Positions 16,783 to 26,206 are shown, numbered from the stretch's first letter. The stretch: 64,000 bases of DNA from an uncultured bacterium (GCA_938074205.1 CALJES010000011.1:237470-301469); one strand, 5' to 3'. Made by a program: numbers and translations. Notes: generated from the sequence alone by a model not told the origin.

Positions 16783-18105
16783 TCAGTTGAACTGTGGAAG
16801 CCAAGGTGCCAGTTTCTCAAACATCTCATCGCACATAGCCCATACCTGATCTGGTGTGCATACTGCTGCCGTCAGCGGGTCATGCAAAACCGCTAGTTTG
16901 ACGAGCTGCTTGTTGCCTGTGAGAGCTGCTTCGACTGTCATTTCCTGGACGCTGACGCTTGCCCTGCAAGTGGCGGCGCATTGCAGTGGTAGGTCTCCGA
17001 TGAATGTCGGATGGATGCCTGTGGAGTCTACAATGCACGGTACTTCCACTGTGCATCCGTGCGGCAGATTTGTAATTATTCCTTTGTTCTCAACGTTGAA
17101 ACATCCCCAATACCTTCGTCCCGTCTCAAGTGCCTCAATAATATACGAGCCGTGTTCATGGGACCTTTGACCAAGTGGAATCTGATCTAGTTCGCCGGAC
17201 ATCCATTTGGGGTAATTCTTTCGGTAATCGTCTTGGCTTTCTCGGCACACTCGCAAGTAGCCGCCTGTTTCTCCTCCACACCATACTGAGTAGTCCATCC
17301 ATCGGGCCTTCTGTTCCGGACTCCCTTTTCGATACCAGGGCAAGTATTCACTTAGATGGCCGTTGGATTCAGTGGAGTAATATCCGAATCGTTCCAAGAC
17401 ATCTATTCGCAGCGGCTCGCTTTTTAACAACTCAGGATCGTTCTTGAATGCTTCCAGCACCTTGCCAGTGAGGTCGACGCCTTTGTGTGCCACCTTTATG
17501 AACCACGTTTGATGGTTTATACCTGCGGCGACGTATTCCAACTCCTCATATGGGACGCCCAAAGCTTTAGCGATTTGCCATGCACCTCCCTGCACACCGT
17601 GACAAAGCCCAACGTATCTCACACCACCTTCCCTGTTCACAGCCCAGCTGTTCATCGCCATTGGATTGGAGTAATTGATTAGGAGCGCGTTCGGGCACAC
17701 ATCGCGCATGTCCGCGCATATATCGAGCAGAACGGGTATGGTCCTCAGTGCGTAGAATACGCCGCCGGGACCCAGCGTATCTCCGACGCATTGGTCAACG
17801 CCGTATTTCAGAGGAATCTCGATATCATAAGTAAAAGCCTCCAATCCGCCTACGCGTATCATGCAGATCACGTAGTCCGCGTCGCGCAGAGCTTCTCGAC
17901 GATCCATAGTGCTAATAACTTTGGCTGGCAACTTGTTGTCCTCGATCATTTTGCGGCATAGGTTGGTTGCCATCTCCAAATTCTCCGCGGAGATATCCAT
18001 CAGCCGGAACTCTGTGTCGCGAAACTCCGGAACTGCCAGTATGTCCATAAGAAGGCGACGCGTGAAACCCACGCTTCCTGCGCCTATCATCGAAACTTTT
18101 ATCAT
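16783..18105 (-). CDS. Glycoside hydrolase family 4 NAD/Mn-dependent glycosidase
   Basis: A 440-residue GH4 enzyme. The Rossmann motif GAGSVGFT is at residues 8-15. NYSNPMAMNSW marks the active-site loop. The metal ligands expected in this family are Cys168 in CHGV (168-171) and a His in GINHQTW (about 198). GH4 enzymes hydrolyse glycosides by a redox-elimination mechanism with NAD and Mn2+. The CHGV signature differs from the CHSV and CHEV motifs I associate with alpha-galactosidases and alpha-glucosidases, so a uronide or other substrate is possible. The ATG at 18105 follows GGAGGTGCAAG; upstream in-frame codons are ignored. The gene is the first of a two-gene unit with the GH65 gene. Confidence 0.88.
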   Translation of the reverse strand: MIKVSMIGAGSVGFTRRLLMDILAVPEFRDTEFRLMDISAENLEMATNLCRKMIEDNKLPAKVISTMDRREALRDADYVICMIRVGGLEAFTYDIEIPLKYGVDQCVGDTLGPGGVFYALRTIPVLLDICADMRDVCPNALLINYSNPMAMNSWAVNREGGVRYVGLCHGVQGGAWQIAKALGVPYEELEYVAAGINHQTWFIKVAHKGVDLTGKVLEAFKNDPELLKSEPLRIDVLERFGYYSTESNGHLSEYLPWYRKGSPEQKARWMDYSVWCGGETGGYLRVCRESQDDYRKNYPKWMSGELDQIPLGQRSHEHGSYIIEALETGRRYWGCFNVENKGIITNLPHGCTVEVPCIVDSTGIHPTFIGDLPLQCAATCRASVSVQEMTVEAALTGNKQLVKLAVLHDPLTAAVCTPDQVWAMCDEMFEKLAPWLPQFN

Positions 18106-18306
18106 CTTGCACCTCCAAATTCTGGACAGATGGTGTACACTCTCACTTACGACGTCAGAGATGGGATTACCTACATTCCGCTGGTGCCGAAGGCCGAGTT
18201 GGCAGTTCCCTACTCCAGTCAACAAGGGAACAACTCACGATTCGGCTAAAACTGTTAGCGGAACCTGACTATAGAAGCATACACCGATCGCCCTATCACA
18301 AAGTCT

Positions 18307-19200
18307 ATGGGTATGGTGACGAAATCCAATCCCGCTAAGTATTGTTTTGGCAGTGGGGATAGCAAAAAGCTGTGCTTGTACCTTCAGGATTGTGTGTCCG
18401 GTATGCAAGAACATTTGGAGGACGCAAGTGTGAGCGTTGTGGTAACATCACCACCTTACAATCTGGGGGTCGATTATTCGACCTACGACGACAGCATATC
18501 CAGATCAAAATACCTTGAGTGGACAGACACTTGGACTAGACAGGTCAAGAGAGTTCTTGAGTCTGATGGGTCGTTTTTTCTCAATATAGGATCTAAACCT
18601 TCTGACCCGTTGGTTCCGTTCCAGATACTCGAGGTAGTGCGGCGCCATTTTGTCCTGCAGAACGTCATCCATTGGGTTAAGTCGATTGCTATCCTAAAGA
18701 GCGAGGTCGGCGACTATCCGGGAATTGTGCAGGATGTAGTGGTGGGGCATTATAAGCCAATAAACAGTCGGCGATACTTAAACGATTGCCACGAGTACAT
18801 TTTTCATCTTACCCACCGCGGAGACGTATCATTAGACAGACTTGCTGTAGGTGTTCCATACCAGGATAGTTCCAACTTGAAACGCTGGAGACGCGCCTCG
18901 AACGGACTTCACTGTCGAGGCAATACCTGGTTTATCCCATACGAGACCATTCAAAACAGGGAAAAGGATCGTCCGCATCCGGCGGCATTCCCCGTCGAGC
19001 TGCCAATAAGATGTATTCGCCTGCATGGACTGTCGCGTACAAATCTTGTTTTGGATCCATTTCTAGGCATAGGCACGACAGCCGTTGCCTGTGCTCGCCT
19101 GGAATTGCCGTTTGTGGGCTTTGAGATTGCTGAGGACTATCTGGAGCAGGCATGCAAGAGGTTGACAGCAGAACTTGCTCAGGCTAAGCTTGACGTATGA
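18307..19200 (+). CDS. Beta-class DNA methyltransferase (N4-cytosine or N6-adenine)
   Basis: A 297-residue DNA modification methylase. The catalytic motif TSPPYNLG (residues 47-54) comes before the AdoMet-binding motif LDPFLGIGTTAVAC (about 249-262), which is the beta-class order. SPPY rather than DPPY favours N4-cytosine but does not prove it. No restriction endonuclease or specificity subunit is adjacent, so it appears to be an orphan. The stop overlaps the ATG of the DAHP synthase gene (ATGA at 19197-19200), so translation is probably coupled. The start at 18307 has no clear ribosome site; an ATG two codons later is equally possible. Confidence 0.88.
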   Translation: MGMVTKSNPAKYCFGSGDSKKLCLYLQDCVSGMQEHLEDASVSVVVTSPPYNLGVDYSTYDDSISRSKYLEWTDTWTRQVKRVLESDGSFFLNIGSKPSDPLVPFQILEVVRRHFVLQNVIHWVKSIAILKSEVGDYPGIVQDVVVGHYKPINSRRYLNDCHEYIFHLTHRGDVSLDRLAVGVPYQDSSNLKRWRRASNGLHCRGNTWFIPYETIQNREKDRPHPAAFPVELPIRCIRLHGLSRTNLVLDPFLGIGTTAVACARLELPFVGFEIAEDYLEQACKRLTAELAQAKLDV

Positions 19201-20234
19201 TTGTGGCAATGAATGCAGGCGCTGCGCCTGAAGAAATTCAAGCGGTCATCGACAAAATCAGTGAATTTGGGCTTAGGGCGGTTGATCTTCCCGGCGGCGA
19301 GCGAACCGCGATAGGCATCGCAAGTGCAATCCCTCCGGAACTGAGGCAAACTCTCACCGAATTGCTCGAGAGCATGCCCGGCGTAGATCGAGTAAGCCAG
19401 GTAAGCCGGGCGTACAAACTTGCTTCTCGGGAGTTCCATCCTGTTAGCACCGTTGTTACTGTAAAAGGTGTTGCCATCGGAGGGGAAGAAGTCGTAGTTG
19501 CCGCTGGGCCGTGTGCGATTGAAAGCCGCGAGCAGCTGTTTGAAGCGGCAGCAGCAGTTAGGCTGCACGGAGGGAAGATCCTAAGGGGAGGGGCATTTAA
19601 ACCTCGCACTAGTCCTTATTCGTTCCAGGGATTAGGGGTAGATGGGTTAAAACTCCTGAAAGAAGCAGGGGAAGCGTTTAGCCTCGCAACGGTTACTGAG
19701 GTAATGGATTCGCACGATGTCGACTTGGTCAGTGCTTATGCCGACATTCTGCAAGTAGGTGCTCGCAACATGCAAAACTACCCGCTGCTGACTGCCATCG
19801 GCGACAGCTGCCGGCCGGTGGTTTTAAAGCGCGGTCCGAGTGCGACTATCGACGAATGGCTTTTAGCTGCTGAATACGTGTTATCCAGAGGGAATCCCAA
19901 CGTCATACTGTGTGAGCGCGGTGTTCACCCGTTGGACCGAGAGCACACAAGATACACGCTTGATCTTTCAGCAGTCCCCGTTGTAAAACACCTTTCTCAT
20001 TTGCCGGTCATAGTGGACCCTTCGCACGCGTGTGGGAACTGGCGTTATGTCGCAGCTATGAGCAAAGCTGCAATAGCGGCAGGGGCTGACGGACTGCTTG
20101 TGGAAATTCATCCCGATCCAGGCCGAGCGTTGTGTGACGGGGCGCAATCCCTGAAGTTGGACTCATTTGAATCTCTCATGCAAGAGCTACGTTTGATAGC
20201 ATCGGCTGTAGGGAGACCTATGCCGCGTGAATGA
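19197..20234 (+). CDS. aroF: 3-deoxy-7-phosphoheptulonate synthase (DAHP synthase, type I-beta)
   Basis: First enzyme of the shikimate pathway: condenses phosphoenolpyruvate and erythrose 4-phosphate. The N-terminal ~75 residues form a ferredoxin/ACT-like regulatory domain, as in the Thermotoga enzyme. The catalytic barrel shows AAGPCAIES, LRGGAFKPRTSPYSFQG, QVGARNMQN, LKRGPSAT, CERGVHP and VDPSHACG, all diagnostic. The 345-residue length is typical for the AroF_Bsub/Thermotoga subtype. Its ATG overlaps the methyltransferase stop by four bases, an unusual partner. No other shikimate gene lies in the window. It converges on hslU with a 40-base gap that shows no terminator. Confidence 0.95.
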   Translation: MIVAMNAGAAPEEIQAVIDKISEFGLRAVDLPGGERTAIGIASAIPPELRQTLTELLESMPGVDRVSQVSRAYKLASREFHPVSTVVTVKGVAIGGEEVVVAAGPCAIESREQLFEAAAAVRLHGGKILRGGAFKPRTSPYSFQGLGVDGLKLLKEAGEAFSLATVTEVMDSHDVDLVSAYADILQVGARNMQNYPLLTAIGDSCRPVVLKRGPSATIDEWLLAAEYVLSRGNPNVILCERGVHPLDREHTRYTLDLSAVPVVKHLSHLPVIVDPSHACGNWRYVAAMSKAAIAAGADGLLVEIHPDPGRALCDGAQSLKLDSFESLMQELRLIASAVGRPMPRE

Positions 20235-20274
20235 ACTTGAGTAAGGTAGATGGCTAATATGAATTGCTGCACAC

Positions 20275-21744
20275 TTACAGAATATACCTGCTCAAATCCT
20301 CGTCTTTAACGATATCTCCGAGCTTCTTACGTACGTATGCTGCGTCTATTACGACCTTCTTATTCTCCAGGTCCGGTGCTTCGAATGAAATATCTTCCAG
20401 CAGGCGCTCCATCACAGTATGCAGCCGCCTAGCACCTATGTTTTCCATTGTTGTATTAACTTGAGCGGCTATTGACGCTATTTCGGCTATTCCATCCTCG
20501 GTGAACTCCAAAGTGACACCTTCGGCCGCCAATAAGGCTTGGTACTGCTTAACAAGCGCATTCTTGGGTTCGGTTAGTATCCTTACGAAGTCTGCTTCGG
20601 TCAAACTGTCAAGTTCCACGCGTATGGGTAGCCGGCCTTGCAGCTCGGGAATCAGGTCCGACGGTTTGGTCACGTGAAATGCACCTGCCGCGATGAAAAG
20701 AATATGGCGCGTCGAGACGGGACCGTACTTCGTCATAACTGTACATCCCTCGATGATGGGGAGAATATCGCGCTGGACTCCTTCGCGCGACACTTGCGGA
20801 CCGCCTTCCCGCTCGCGTCCAGCAATCTTGTCCATCTCGTCCACAAAGATTATGCCGTCCTGTTCAGCGCGCTCGATAGCTTCGCGCGTTAGTGCCTCCT
20901 GGTCGATCATTGCCCGAGCTTCTTCTTCGGCAAGTATCTCCTTTGCCTCGCGCACTGTGACCCGCTTGCGTTTCTTTCGTTTTGGAAATAGGTTTCCAAG
21001 CATTCCTGTCACGTCCATTCCCATTTCCTCGAGTCCTTGTTGACCAAAGACTTGGAAATATGGCATGGACGTGTCTTCCACTTCGATGGTGATCTCTCGA
21101 TCGTCTAGTTCCCCGGCAAGAAGTTGCTGGCGCAGTCGCTCGCGTATCCTCTCTTTTCGCTCAAACTGATCGCGTTCGACCTCAGTGTCCATTTCCTGCA
21201 TTTCCAGAGTATCTTCTGGGGGAGGGGGCGGATTCCCAGTTCCAGGAAATAGCGCACCCATTACGGATTGCAGCGAGTCTACCCATTGCTTAGGTACAGC
21301 AGCCTGCGAAGCGCGTCTGGCTGGCGGCTCCATGATATCAAGTATCCTTTCGATAGCCCGCTGCTCTGCGATCGGTCGCACTTCCTCAATTTTTTCGGAT
21401 TCAACCATCGCCACTGCGCGCTGCACAAGGTCGCGCACCATCGAATCCACGTCGCGGCCGACATAACCAACCTCCGTGAACTTGGTTGCTTCCACCTTGA
21501 TGAAGGGCGCGTTTGCAAGGTTGGCCAGTCTTCTTGCAATTTCGGTCTTTCCGACCCCTGTCGGTCCGATCATGAGAATGTTCTTGGGAATTACCTCTTC
21601 GCGTAGGTCTTCGGATAGCTGACGTCTTCTATACCGGTTGCGCAGCGCGATCGCCACTGCGCGTTTGGCTTTTTCCTGTCCGACAATATACTTGTCCAAC
21701 TCCTCAACAATCTGTTTGGGAGTAAGTTCTTTTTTCTCTTTCAA
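20275..21744 (-). CDS. hslU: ATP-dependent protease ATPase subunit HslU (ClpY)
   Basis: AAA+ unfoldase that feeds substrates to the HslV peptidase. Walker [10 protein letters not shown] is near residue 60, Walker B is [10 protein letters not shown], the pore motif lies in [14 protein letters not shown], and the C-terminus DLSRYIL docks into HslV as expected. The long acidic/basic intermediate domain is present; about 490 residues is in range. An ATG at 21750 touches its GAGGT with no spacing, whereas the TTG two codons later (21744) has six bases of spacing, so I favour TTG; the difference is two residues. It follows hslV by 37 bases in the xerC-hslV-hslU operon. Confidence 0.97.
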   Translation of the reverse strand: MKEKKELTPKQIVEELDKYIVGQEKAKRAVAIALRNRYRRRQLSEDLREEVIPKNILMIGPTGVGKTEIARRLANLANAPFIKVEATKFTEVGYVGRDVDSMVRDLVQRAVAMVESEKIEEVRPIAEQRAIERILDIMEPPARRASQAAVPKQWVDSLQSVMGALFPGTGNPPPPPEDTLEMQEMDTEVERDQFERKERIRERLRQQLLAGELDDREITIEVEDTSMPYFQVFGQQGLEEMGMDVTGMLGNLFPKRKKRKRVTVREAKEILAEEEARAMIDQEALTREAIERAEQDGIIFVDEMDKIAGREREGGPQVSREGVQRDILPIIEGCTVMTKYGPVSTRHILFIAAGAFHVTKPSDLIPELQGRLPIRVELDSLTEADFVRILTEPKNALVKQYQALLAAEGVTLEFTEDGIAEIASIAAQVNTTMENIGARRLHTVMERLLEDISFEAPDLENKKVVIDAAYVRKKLGDIVKDEDLSRYIL

Positions 21745-21781
21745 CGTCATACCTCGCTTACTGGTGTTGAGAACTATCGAT

Positions 21782-22312
21782 TCAGAGCTCGTCTACGGTG
21801 ATCTCGTGGTTTGTGTATATGCAGATATCAGCTGCTATATGTAGCGCCTGCTCAGCAATTTCTCGGGCGCTCAGATTCGTGTTTCGAACAAGCGCCTTGG
21901 CTGCCGCTGCTGCAAATGCGCCGCCTGAGCCGATTGCGGCCACACCTTCATCTGGTTCGATAACTTCCCCGCTGCCTGAGATAAGTAAGAGATAGTCGTG
22001 GTTTGCTACTATCATCATTGCCTCGAGCCGTCGAAGAATGCGGTCGGTGCGCCACTCCTTTGCAAATTCGATAACGGCTCTTTTCAGGTTCCCGTGTGCT
22101 TCTTTGAGCTTACCCTCGAACTTGTCGGCAAGCGTCTGTGCATCCGCTACCGAACCGGCAAAGCCCATAAGGACTTTGTCTTCATACAATCTACGCACTT
22201 TGCGCGCCCTGTGTTTCATTACAGTGTTATCGAGGGTGACCTGTCCGTCCCCCGCGATTGCGACTCGGCCGTCCTTTTTTACAGCAACGATAGTTGTTCC
22301 GTGCATTTCCAT
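21782..22312 (-). CDS. hslV: ATP-dependent protease subunit HslV (ClpQ)
   Basis: Threonine peptidase of the bacterial proteasome-like HslVU complex, 176 residues. The mature N-terminal nucleophile is the first Thr of [10 protein letters not shown], here preceded by a five-residue propeptide MEMHG rather than Met alone; Thermotoga HslV has the similar MKFHG. GDGQVT, RKVRRLY and GFAGSVADA are conserved family blocks. The ATG at 22312 follows GGGAG by seven bases; a second ATG two codons later is less well placed. It lies between xerC and hslU, the codV-clpQ-clpY order known from Firmicutes. Confidence 0.96.
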   Translation of the reverse strand: MEMHGTTIVAVKKDGRVAIAGDGQVTLDNTVMKHRARKVRRLYEDKVLMGFAGSVADAQTLADKFEGKLKEAHGNLKRAVIEFAKEWRTDRILRRLEAMMIVANHDYLLLISGSGEVIEPDEGVAAIGSGGAFAAAAAKALVRNTNLSAREIAEQALHIAADICIYTNHEITVDEL

Positions 22313-22418
22313 TTTTGTTCTCCCGCTGCACGAATCGCTTTGCCTGCTATTGTACTGTTACGCTGTCGCTGTACATTGTAATCACCTATGGCCTGCCACG
22401 TCAGATTGGGCAGCTTAC

Positions 22419-23330
22419 TTATCTCTCCAGTTTGTCAACGCCCGATGCTGCTCTTGGATGAGCGAGATCGTACACAGCCTTCAGCCTTTCCGGCGAAACG
22501 TACGTGTACACCTGGGTCGTTACTATGCTTTCATGCCCTAACAGTTCCTGAACCGTTCTCAGGTCGGCTCCGTGATTCATCATATGAGTAGCGAAACTGT
22601 GCCGAAGCGTGTGAGGGCTTACTCTGAGAGAAGGGCTTACGCGCCTGATATATTTGTCAATGATCCTCCAAACTGAAGATGCAGCCAGCGGTGTACCTCG
22701 GCACCCAAGAAAAAGCCTTCCTGAATCAGGTTTCGAACTTTTGGCAGCCAAAGCCGGTCGACCCCAACACAAATATGCATTCAGAGCTTCCCGTGCCTTT
22801 TTTCCCAATAAAACAATTCTCTCTTTATTGCGCTTACCCACTACCCTAATCTCATCTGTCCCTTCCTGCACATCGTCTACTCTAAGGCTTAGAAGTTCAC
22901 TCACCCGGAGCCCTGTTGCGTAGAGAGTTTCAAGAATAGCTCTGTCTCGCAGCCCGCAGGATGTTTCAGTATTCGGAGCGTTCATTAACACTTCGATTTG
23001 TCTTTCATCTATGGTCTTGGGCAAGCGCCTAGGCTGCTTTGGGCCTCGGATCCCTTCTGTAGGATCAAATTCAGTAAGTTCTTGCGCCAATAGAAAACGG
23101 TAGAATGTTCGAATGGCCGCCAGTTTGCGCACAATAGTACTTTTCGCTAGGCCCTTTTTGTACAGGTGGGACAGATACCGACGTACGAGTGCCTGGTCTA
23201 CAGTTTCGTGCGCTTGGCGCGCAAAGGCGAGAAAACCGCGCACGTCGGCCGCATATGCGCGCAAAGTATGCTCGCTCGCGTGGCGAGTTAGCTTCAAATG
23301 CTCAACGAAAGGGTCAAGGTAACGCTCCAT
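22419..23330 (-). CDS. xerC: Tyrosine recombinase XerC/XerD
   Basis: Site-specific recombinase of 303 residues that resolves chromosome dimers at dif. The SAM-like N-terminal DNA-binding domain is residues 1-90. The catalytic set is complete: Arg in ATGLRVSELL, Lys in VVGKRNKER, His-x-x-Arg in HTLRHSFATH, His in LLGHES, and the Tyr nucleophile in QVYTYVS. The association with hslV and hslU favours the XerC/CodV name. A promoter with a 17-base spacer (23340-23368) lies just upstream, so this is the first gene of the operon. Confidence 0.93.
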   Translation of the reverse strand: MERYLDPFVEHLKLTRHASEHTLRAYAADVRGFLAFARQAHETVDQALVRRYLSHLYKKGLAKSTIVRKLAAIRTFYRFLLAQELTEFDPTEGIRGPKQPRRLPKTIDERQIEVLMNAPNTETSCGLRDRAILETLYATGLRVSELLSLRVDDVQEGTDEIRVVGKRNKERIVLLGKKAREALNAYLCWGRPALAAKSSKPDSGRLFLGCRGTPLAASSVWRIIDKYIRRVSPSLRVSPHTLRHSFATHMMNHGADLRTVQELLGHESIVTTQVYTYVSPERLKAVYDLAHPRAASGVDKLER

Positions 23331-23339
23331 ACGAGGTGG

Positions 23340-23368
23340 ATTCTAGCACTTTCGTTCGGTTTGGTCAA
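23340..23368 (-). promoter_or_regulatory. Sigma-70-type promoter for xerC-hslV-hslU
   Basis: On the minus strand TTGACC (23368-23363), a 17-base spacer and TAGAAT (23345-23340). It ends 10 bases before the xerC ATG, so the leader would be very short or leaderless. Confidence 0.6.
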
Positions 23369-23565
23369 AGATTGAGTCATGCCGAATGAGCTTGTAGGCT
23401 CTCGGGCCTGTAGTTGTGGTCCGCGTGCTGTCAGTTTGTTGCTTTGGTATCACCTAACCTTCTATGACGAGGAATCGCAACCAAAAGGTAGTTTAGTTCT
23501 TCATTCATTTCGTGGAATACCTAAGAATGAATGGGCAAATGCCGATATCTATTTGGGGATGGGCG

Positions 23566-23976
23566 ATGCTTAAAGAATCGGAACCTGGTTTTGAGCTGCG
23601 GCTGAAAAATGCTGAGGGTATCCCAATTCTGAGACTCGCTGGCAATGTTACAAGCACGGCCCTCAAAGCTGTTACTTTTACCCTGGACAAACTGGTCCGC
23701 GCTGGGCATTTTAACGTCATATTGAACATAGATCGCGTCAATTCGGCCAATCTGCGTTTTCTGAATGCGCTTTGTGCCTCAGTCAGAAAGTTTCGAGAGC
23801 ATCACGGTGTCGTTGAGCTGGTCGCTACTGGGGATCGCGTAGCGCAATTGATGCAGGCGGATAAATTGGCAAGGTTCTTCAGATTTAGTCGTTCCGAACA
23901 GCAGGCGATTTCACGAATAAAACGACTTGCCCGATGCCCTGATTCGGTTGCTGAGACTGACGCACGAATCATTTGA
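23566..23976 (+). CDS. STAS-domain protein (anti-sigma-factor antagonist-like)
   Basis: A 136-residue protein with the STAS alternation: PILRLAGNVTSTALKAVTFTLDKLVRAG, then FNVILNIDRVNSANLRFLNALC, matching the conserved segment with a Ser/Asn where SpoIIAA-type proteins are phosphorylated (DRVNSANLRFL). The C-terminal helix VVELVATGDRVAQLMQADKL is typical. The ATG at 23566 follows GGGGATGGG; an upstream GTG at 23512 has no ribosome site. No serine kinase or sigma factor is adjacent, so its partner would be elsewhere. A small zinc-binding protein gene follows after 22 bases. Confidence 0.75.
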   Translation: MLKESEPGFELRLKNAEGIPILRLAGNVTSTALKAVTFTLDKLVRAGHFNVILNIDRVNSANLRFLNALCASVRKFREHHGVVELVATGDRVAQLMQADKLARFFRFSRSEQQAISRIKRLARCPDSVAETDARII

Positions 23977-23998
23977 ATTTTCCGAGTACGGAGTAGTT

Positions 23999-24208
23999 AT
24001 GGCTAGCCAGTCCAAGAATCCTCTAAAGGTTATCAAGATTTTGGATCCGCTTTTATGCGTGCGGTGCGATCACGCCTACATAGCAGATGTGCTCCTTGCT
24101 GACGGTGTGCGCAAGAAGATGTTCTACTGCTCGCGCCGCGATTGTGACAACTGGGTATCTGATTCCTCCTCAAGCCAGGATAGAGATGATCTCGACATGG
24201 CTGCGTAA
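23999..24208 (+). CDS. Small zinc-ribbon-like protein, function unknown
   Basis: A 69-residue protein. It has CVRC near residue 21 and CSRRDC near residue 47, a spacing that fits one zinc site, between basic and hydrophobic stretches (KVIKILDPLL). The ATG at 23999 follows GGAG. It lies 22 bases after the STAS gene and is probably co-transcribed with it. I do not recognise a named family. A weak hairpin terminator follows at 24234-24255. Confidence 0.6.
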   Translation: MASQSKNPLKVIKILDPLLCVRCDHAYIADVLLADGVRKKMFYCSRRDCDNWVSDSSSSQDRDDLDMAA

Positions 24209-24233
24209 GCCTGATCCCACGTACGGTGTGCGC

Positions 24234-24255
24234 GCCAGGTGAGTCCTGGCCTTTT
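24234..24255 (+). terminator. Possible weak intrinsic terminator
   Basis: GCCAGG, a five-base loop, CCTGGC, then CTTTT. The stem is only six pairs, so efficiency would be low. It lies between the small zinc protein and the PHP gene. Confidence 0.4.
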
Positions 24256-24362
24256 CCAACTTCTAGTAGGAAATCTAACTGCTGTTGTAGTAGCCCAAGT
24301 CTGGTATGCGTCTGCGTAAGAGATAACTTTTTTCGCCTAGTGAGGAGCAAGACAGGATAGCA

Positions 24363-25298
24363 ATGTGGTTGAAAGGAAACCTCCACACTCACACTAATCT
24401 CAGCGACGGCGACTCCGACCCGTCAGAAGTGTGTCGTTGCTACGCCGAAAGCGGTTATGACTTTCTATCTATCACTGATCATGGCATCGTTGTTGATCCA
24501 GTCGAGTTGGATTGCAAAGACCTGGTTCTCATACCTGGAATTGAGTTGTCTACTGCTTCGAAGAACGAGCCCCATCTTCCAATACACATCAACGGCTTGG
24601 GAGTACGAGCTCCTGTGGCTGTTGAGCAGTGGGATACCAAGTGGCAAACGATTCAAAACTGTATAGACGCCATAGTTAACGCAGGGGGAATCGCTCAGAT
24701 CAACCACCCCAACTTTCACTTTGCGTTGAACGCATACGACATATCTCTCACTCGCGGTGCTCGCCTTCTGGAGATATACAATGGCCATCCCCAGGTTTAC
24801 AGCGATGGCGATGAGGCTCATGTCAGCGTAGAGGAACTTTGGGACCAACTGCTTACCAATGGTCTGCTGATTTACGGTACCGCAGTAGACGATAGCCACC
24901 ACTTCGCTGGCGAATTTCAGCCCAGGCGTGCTAATCCATTTCGAGGCTGGGTGTGCGTGAGGGTTCGTGAGAGGTCGGCTCGCGAAATACTGCGCGGACT
25001 GGTCACAGGCGACTTCTACGCTTCGACTGGAGTGCGTCTGGAAGATGTCTGGGTAGATGGTTGGAAGTATCACGTGGCTATTGATACAAGCTGCGCGTCG
25101 TTCGGTGAGGCAGACGCATACGTAACGCAGTTCATTGGAGACAATGGTAGGGTGCTTCACGAATCGACCTCAGCTCATACGGAATTCAATCTGCGGCAAG
25201 CTGGTGGAGCAAGGTACGTCAGGGCGCGGGTAGTCGGTTCTGATGGAAAGAAAGCCTGGTGTCAACCGCGCCTCATACCGGAGTTTTGGCGACGTTAG
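24363..25298 (+). CDS. PHP-domain metal-dependent phosphoesterase
   Basis: A 311-residue protein whose N-terminus is a PHP domain. The metal-binding motifs are visible: H-x-H in NLHTHTNLSDG (about residues 7-17), ITDHG near residue 39, E in IPGIELST, and later NHPNFHF and AVDDSHHF. The C-terminal ~80 residues are beta-rich. Stand-alone PHP proteins hydrolyse phosphoesters such as nucleoside or 3',5'-bisphosphate compounds; the substrate is not predictable here. The ATG at 24363 follows AGGATAGCA. Its stop overlaps the stop of the convergent glycosyltransferase gene by four bases. Confidence 0.85.
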   Translation: MWLKGNLHTHTNLSDGDSDPSEVCRCYAESGYDFLSITDHGIVVDPVELDCKDLVLIPGIELSTASKNEPHLPIHINGLGVRAPVAVEQWDTKWQTIQNCIDAIVNAGGIAQINHPNFHFALNAYDISLTRGARLLEIYNGHPQVYSDGDEAHVSVEELWDQLLTNGLLIYGTAVDDSHHFAGEFQPRRANPFRGWVCVRVRERSAREILRGLVTGDFYASTGVRLEDVWVDGWKYHVAIDTSCASFGEADAYVTQFIGDNGRVLHESTSAHTEFNLRQAGGARYVRARVVGSDGKKAWCQPRLIPEFWRR

Positions 25299-26200
25299 TC
25301 GCTTTCGTTTGAATCTTGCTCGAGAAGCCGCAAACGCGCTTTGGTTCTGAGCCACAACCCCAGCAACACTAAAGGCAGCAGCAGTATCTGCGGACTTCGA
25401 GCATTATATTTCAGAAAGTACCGCAGCATGCTCTTGTGGTGTTCTTTGATCATCTCCACAGGGTTTTGATCGCTAGCACCACCTATTTTGTGGATTACCG
25501 TGACTTCAGGGAAGTATACTACTCGCCAGCCTGCATCATGCGCACGGCGGCACCAGTCCACGTCTTCTAAATACATATAAAAGCGCTCATCGAGCAGCCC
25601 TATCTGTTGAATCGTTTCTTTTCTGACAAGCAATGCAGAACCGGAAAGCCAATCTACCTCAGCAATCCTGTCGTGCGCCCAATCCGTCATCAAGTACCTG
25701 CGTACGAAGGCATTGTTCGGAAATAACCTGCCTAGCAGTGTATGTCGGAAAACGGCAGCCAGCATGGTCGGGAAGCGCCGGGCTGAGTATTGGAGACTTC
25801 CGTCAGGGTTGACGACCTTAGGGCCTAAGAAACCTACGTCCTTATTCGCGTCCATAAACTCAACCATCTTGCGCAGGACATCTGGTGAATTCAGTACTGA
25901 GTCAGGATTAAGCAGAAAGACGTATCGACCAGAGGCGAGTCGGATGGACTGATTTTGCGCTGCCGCGAAGCCTGCGTTGCGGGACATAGTGATTAGACGC
26001 ACGTGGTTTCCGAACTCAGAGCGTACCATTGCTGCACTTCCGTCAGTAGAAGCGTTGTCCACAACATTGATTTCGATTGATATTCCGCTATTCTGCGCAA
26101 GTACGCTCTCCAGGCACTTACGCAGGTATTCGCGCGTATTCCAGTTAACTATGCTCACCGTAACGTCAACCGTCTTTGTCTGATCAGCTCTTGCTTCCAA
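25295..26200 (-). CDS. Family 2 glycosyltransferase (rhamnosyltransferase-like)
   Basis: A 301-residue GT-A fold transferase. VSIVNWNTREYL opens the nucleotide-sugar domain, VVDNASTDGS is the acidic loop, NPDSVL carries the metal-binding Asp motif, and YLEDVDWCRRAHDAGW is the acceptor/catalytic motif of the WbbL-like branch. A C-terminal hydrophobic segment (ILLLPLVLLGLWL) may be a membrane anchor. The start is TTG at 26200. It lies six bases after a second transferase of the same branch, so the two are a tandem pair, probably for cell-surface polysaccharide or lipid-linked glycan. Confidence 0.9.
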   Translation of the reverse strand: MEARADQTKTVDVTVSIVNWNTREYLRKCLESVLAQNSGISIEINVVDNASTDGSAAMVRSEFGNHVRLITMSRNAGFAAAQNQSIRLASGRYVFLLNPDSVLNSPDVLRKMVEFMDANKDVGFLGPKVVNPDGSLQYSARRFPTMLAAVFRHTLLGRLFPNNAFVRRYLMTDWAHDRIAEVDWLSGSALLVRKETIQQIGLLDERFYMYLEDVDWCRRAHDAGWRVVYFPEVTVIHKIGGASDQNPVEMIKEHHKSMLRYFLKYNARSPQILLLPLVLLGLWLRTKARLRLLEQDSNESD

Positions 26201-26206
26201 TCCAAC

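Noticed and set aside
24465..25160. 231-codon minus-strand frame
   Set aside because: Antisense inside the PHP gene, which has clear metal-binding motifs.
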